64,000 nt of DNA from Flavobacterium sp. (GTDB lineage: Bacteria; Bacteroidota; Bacteroidia; Flavobacteriales; Flavobacteriaceae). Shown here in pieces: positions 61,051-64,000 of the stretch; positions within the stretch are counted from its first letter, which is position 1; each line of letters opens with the position of its first letter. Under the pieces are notes generated by a model that saw nothing but the letters and a program-made list of their open reading frames with translations, made no database searches and was not told the DNA's origin. The stretch spans positions 62,001 to 126,000 of the forward strand of contig JADKDN010000004.1 of NCBI GenBank assembly GCA_016718345.1, written 5' to 3'. The position numbers and the translations under genes are program-made.

Positions 61051-61241
61051 AAAAAAGTGTAGTTATTTAATACGTTTACAAAAATGCATAAATTTTCAAA
61101 AAGCTACTGTAAAACGAAATTTAGTTATGAACAGTCTTTTTCTTATAATGTGAATAACGATTTTTTTAAAAAATAAGTATAAGCCGAAAATAAAAAACCG
61201 TTTTTTTAAAAATTCAAATTTTAAAATTAGAATATAAAAGG

Positions 61242-61249
61242 TATTTTTG
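61242..61249 (+). promoter_or_regulatory. TAnnTTTG -7 element abutting guaA
   Basis: TATTTTTG ends three bases before the guaA ATG. If used, the transcript would start at or near the ATG (leaderless). Without a -33 match this is a weak call. Confidence 0.35.
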
Positions 61250-61252
61250 CGC

Positions 61253-62773
61253 ATGCAACACAACGTACTTATTTTAGATTTCGGGTCACAATACACACAA
61301 CTTATTGCCCGTAGAGTTCGCGAATTAAATATATTCTGCGAAATTTTTCCCTTCAATCATTTCCAATTGATTTGTCTAGTTATAAAGCAGTAATCCTATC
61401 AGGAAGTCCTTATTCTGTGAGGTCAGATGATGCTTTACATCCTGACTTATCCAATTAGAGGGAATTACCTTTGCTTTCTGTTTGTTACGGAGCCCAATAT
61501 TTGGCGCATTTTCAGTGGTGGAAGTAGCTCCTTCCAATATTAGAATATGGAAGAGCCAATTTATCGTATATAAAAAAGATGAATTTTTTTTGAAGGAATC
61601 CCAGAACATTTCTCAAGTTTGGATGTCGCACAGCGATACCATTAAAAATTGCCAACCAATGGAATCCGACTAGCCAGCACTCACGATGTAGAAAATGCAG
61701 CTTACAGAATTGAAGGTGAAACGACCTATGCGATTCAATTTCATCCAGAAGTGTATCATTCTACCGATGGGAAACAAATGTTGGAAAACTTTCTAGTAAA
61801 GATTGCTGAAGTTCCACAAAATTTCACACCCAATGCTTTTGTTGAAGAAATTGTAACTGAAATGAAAGAAAAAATCGGAAACGACAAAGTGGTTTTAGGT
61901 CTTTCAGGCGGCGTAGATTCTACAGTTGCGGCAGTTTTATTGAACAAAGCCATTGGTAAAAACCTCTATTGTATTTTTGTGAATAACGGTTTGCTTCGTA
62001 AAAATGAATTCCAAAGTGTCTTGAATCAATACAAAGGAATGGGCTTGAACGTAAAAGGAGTTGATGCTTCTCAACGTTTTTATGAAGCTTTGGCAGGAGT
62101 TACTGATCCAGAGTTGAAAAGAAAAGCGATTGGAAATGCTTTTATCGAGGTTTTTGATGACGAAGCACACAAAATTGAAGATGTAAAATGGCTGGCGCAA
62201 GGAACCATTTATCCCGATGTAATTGAATCGGTTTCCATAAAAGGTCCATCGGCAACTATAAAATCGCACCATAATGTAGGTGGATTGCCTGATTATATGA
62301 AGTTGAAAATAGTTGAACCTTTGCGAATGCTTTTCAAAGATGAGGTACGAAGAGTAGGAGCAACTTTAGGAATTGACCCTGAATTGCTTGGCAGACATCC
62401 TTTTCCTGGACCTGGATTATCAATTCGAATTTTAGGTGATATAACTTTAGAAAAAGTTCGTATATTGCAAGAGGTTGATGCTGTATTTATAGATGGTTTA
62501 AAAGCGGCGGGTTTGTACGTAAAAAGTATGGCAAGCAGGCGCTATTTTCTGCCAGTAAATAGTGTTGGTGTTATGGGTGATGAGCGAACCTACGAAAAAG
62601 TGGTAGCATTAAGAGCTGTAGAATCCACAGATGGAATGACGGCAGATTGGGTGCATTTACCCTATGATTTCTTGATGAAAGTATCTAACGATATTATCAA
62701 TAAAGTAAAAGGAGTCAATAGAGTGGTGTATGATATTAGCTCGAAACCGCCAGCAACAATCGAATGGGAATAG
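61253..62773 (+). pseudogene. guaA: GMP synthase (glutamine-hydrolysing), amidotransferase half frameshifted
   Basis: GuaA makes GMP from XMP and glutamine. The ATG at 61253 opens with NVLILDFGSQYTQLIARRVR. The class I glutamine amidotransferase half (about residues 1-195) is split by five or more shifts, but its blocks can still be found: VILSGSPYSVRSDDALHPDL, LLSVCYGAQYLAHF (catalytic Cys), QFHPEVYHSTDG (His-x-Glu). The ATP-pyrophosphatase half (VVLGLSGGVDSTVAAVLL) and the dimer domain (GRHPFPGPGLSIRILGD) are intact to IEWE. An essential gene in this state is best explained by errors. Confidence 0.93.
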
Positions 62774-62829
62774 AGTGTAGTTATTCCTGAAAATTAGAAT
62801 TGCAAAATACTGAAAAACAATAAACAAGT

Positions 62830-63588
62830 ATGAAAATAAAGATGTTGTTTTTTTTTGTGCTTTGTGTCTTTCAATTCAGTTTGGGTCAATACAAAGACCA
62901 AGATGTTGAAATTGTAAATCACGAGGTACAATCCAATGAATCGGTCAGAGCACTTTCAAAAAAGTACTCGGTTGATCCAGCAGACATATACAAATTAAAT
63001 AGATTTGCTGTCGACGGAATATCTGAAGGTATGGTGTTGCAAATTCCTGTTCGGAAAAACGAATCTTTTTCAAAACAAGAAGCACAATCAACTAATTCGT
63101 TACAAGAAGTAGGATTAGTAGTTGACGATGCTGAAGAAGAAAAAAAGATTGCAATTGAGTTAGAAATCAACAAAGAATTAGAAAATGCATTTGTAGAAAA
63201 CAAAGCAGGAACTCAGCATATTGTAGAAGCAAACGAAACTATTTTCGGTCTTTCAAAAAAGTACAATGTAACAGTTGAAGAAATTCAAGCAGTTAATCCG
63301 GGAATACAAAAAGAAGGATTGAAAGTAGGGAAGGCTATAGTAATTCCAACGGCAAAAAAAACAGCTAAAAAAGAGCCATCTGTTTCCATCGTCAACTCAA
63401 CAAAGGAATTTGAAATAAAAGAGAAAGTAGCGGAAATCATCAAGCATAAAGTAGAACCCAAAGAAACTTTGTATGGATTATCAAAAAAATACAATGTCAG
63501 TGTTGATGAAATAAAACAAAAAAACGAAGCAGTATTACAAAACGGTCTACAAATTGGGCAAATATTGATTATTAGAAAAATTAACTAA
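62830..63588 (+). CDS. LysM-repeat protein
   Basis: A 252-residue exported protein (signal MLFFFVLCVFQFSLGQ). Three LysM domains lie near residues 29-73 (HEVQSNESVRALSKKYSVDP), 132-175 (HIVEANETIFGLSKKYNVTV) and 208-252 (HKVEPKETLYGLSKKYNVSV), joined by lysine/glutamate-rich linkers. LysM binds peptidoglycan or chitin-like glycans. It lies 56 bp after guaA. Intact. Confidence 0.88.
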   Translation: MKIKMLFFFVLCVFQFSLGQYKDQDVEIVNHEVQSNESVRALSKKYSVDPADIYKLNRFAVDGISEGMVLQIPVRKNESFSKQEAQSTNSLQEVGLVVDDAEEEKKIAIELEINKELENAFVENKAGTQHIVEANETIFGLSKKYNVTVEEIQAVNPGIQKEGLKVGKAIVIPTAKKTAKKEPSVSIVNSTKEFEIKEKVAEIIKHKVEPKETLYGLSKKYNVSVDEIKQKNEAVLQNGLQIGQILIIRKIN

Positions 63589-63634
63589 AAAGTGATTTAC
63601 ATTGAATAATTTAATCGTTACAATAGCAAAAAGT

Positions 63635-64000
63635 ATGAATAAAACGGAATTTTGGTTTCCTTTTTTGTTCTCTTCTCATTGTCTTGTTCTCTTTTTGCAC
63701 AAGATAAAAACTTTACAAAACATACCGTTTTAAAAGGAGAAAATATCAAACAAATTGCTACAAAGTATAAGGTCACTCCATTTGACATTTATAAGCTAAA
63801 TCCAGATTCGCGAAGCGGTATTGTAGAAAATGATATTCTAATAATTCCAGTTCAGAAAGTAGAACAAGTAACTCCACCTGCTGAAACAGTTTTTTCTAAG
63901 CCAAAAAATACGTACACCAACGTCAAAACGCATATTGCTAAACCCAAAGAAACATTTTATAGTATTTCTAGAGATTACAATGTTGATGTTGAAGATTTAA
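63635..64000 (+). pseudogene. LysM-repeat protein, partial at window end, frameshifted
   Basis: The ATG at 63635 begins NKTEFWFPFLFS; after a one-base shift near 63670 the frame continues SLLIVLFSFAQDKNFTKHTV (signal peptide end at FAQ). The first LysM is LKGENIKQIATKYKVTPFDI and the second is IAKPKETFYSISRDYNVDVE, cut by the window edge. It is a tandem relative of the LysM gene upstream. In flavobacteria such genes continue into a longer substrate-binding-like part, which would lie outside the window. Confidence 0.72.

Noticed and set aside
1..64000. CRISPR arrays and tRNA genes
   Set aside because: I looked for regularly spaced repeats and for clover-leaf-like conserved words on both strands and saw none.

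Overview
The window is about 33% GC and reads as a Flavobacterium-like chromosome (Bacteroidota, Flavobacteriaceae). The signs are a gldI gliding-motility lipoprotein, two proteins with type IX secretion (T9SS) C-terminal sorting domains, the divergent pair of type II and type III glutamine synthetases, a fused B12-dependent acyl-CoA mutase, TAnnTTTG promoter elements and a Flavobacterium-type 5S rRNA at the left edge.

Layout. 0.1-8 kb: end of an rRNA operon, then household genes (DUF4268, CoA-type NUDIX, acyltransferase, ECF sigma factor with membrane partner, NDH-2, DUF3810, PepD). 8-14 kb: two heavily frameshifted genes, then a TonB receptor/PepSY iron-uptake pair behind two Fur-box-like palindromes. 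15-28 kb: prfA, a T9SS protein, pyrF, an alpha/beta hydrolase, purU, a fused mutase (IcmF type), a GyrI-like protein and an AraC regulator. 28-39 kb: TerC, the two glutamine synthetases, two tandem OmpA-like proteins, an AIR-synthase-like gene, GNAT and acyltransferase 3. 39.7-47.2 kb: a mobile defense island. 47-54.6 kb: an SRPBCC protein, a cluster of peptidyl-prolyl isomerases ending in gldI, a DHH phosphoesterase and a ClC channel. 55-64 kb: a large T9SS adhesin-like protein, a small PID-CTERM-like protein, ExbD/ExbB, guaA and two LysM proteins, the last cut by the window edge.

The most interesting region is the island. On the minus strand it holds (i) a two-gene locus I read as a type II Thoeris anti-phage system (ThsB-type TIR protein, then a two-TM plus macro-domain ThsA) and (ii) a C-M-R restriction-modification operon of NgoPII/HaeIII type. 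Each module ends, just past its last gene, in a ~130-bp imperfect palindrome. The two palindromes match at 105 of 115 central bases, but their outer ends differ, and each outer end is complementary to the start of its own module. That is the defining geometry of integron gene cassettes and attC sites, yet no integrase is visible. Two directly repeated IS1182-family copies sit exactly at the cassette junctions (AACG/CGTT).

Caution: at least 18 genes, including the probably essential guaA, carry frameshifts, and most that I could resolve are one base missing from a homopolymer run. I read these as sequencing or assembly errors rather than gene decay. Genes marked frameshifted are probably intact in the organism unless stated otherwise.
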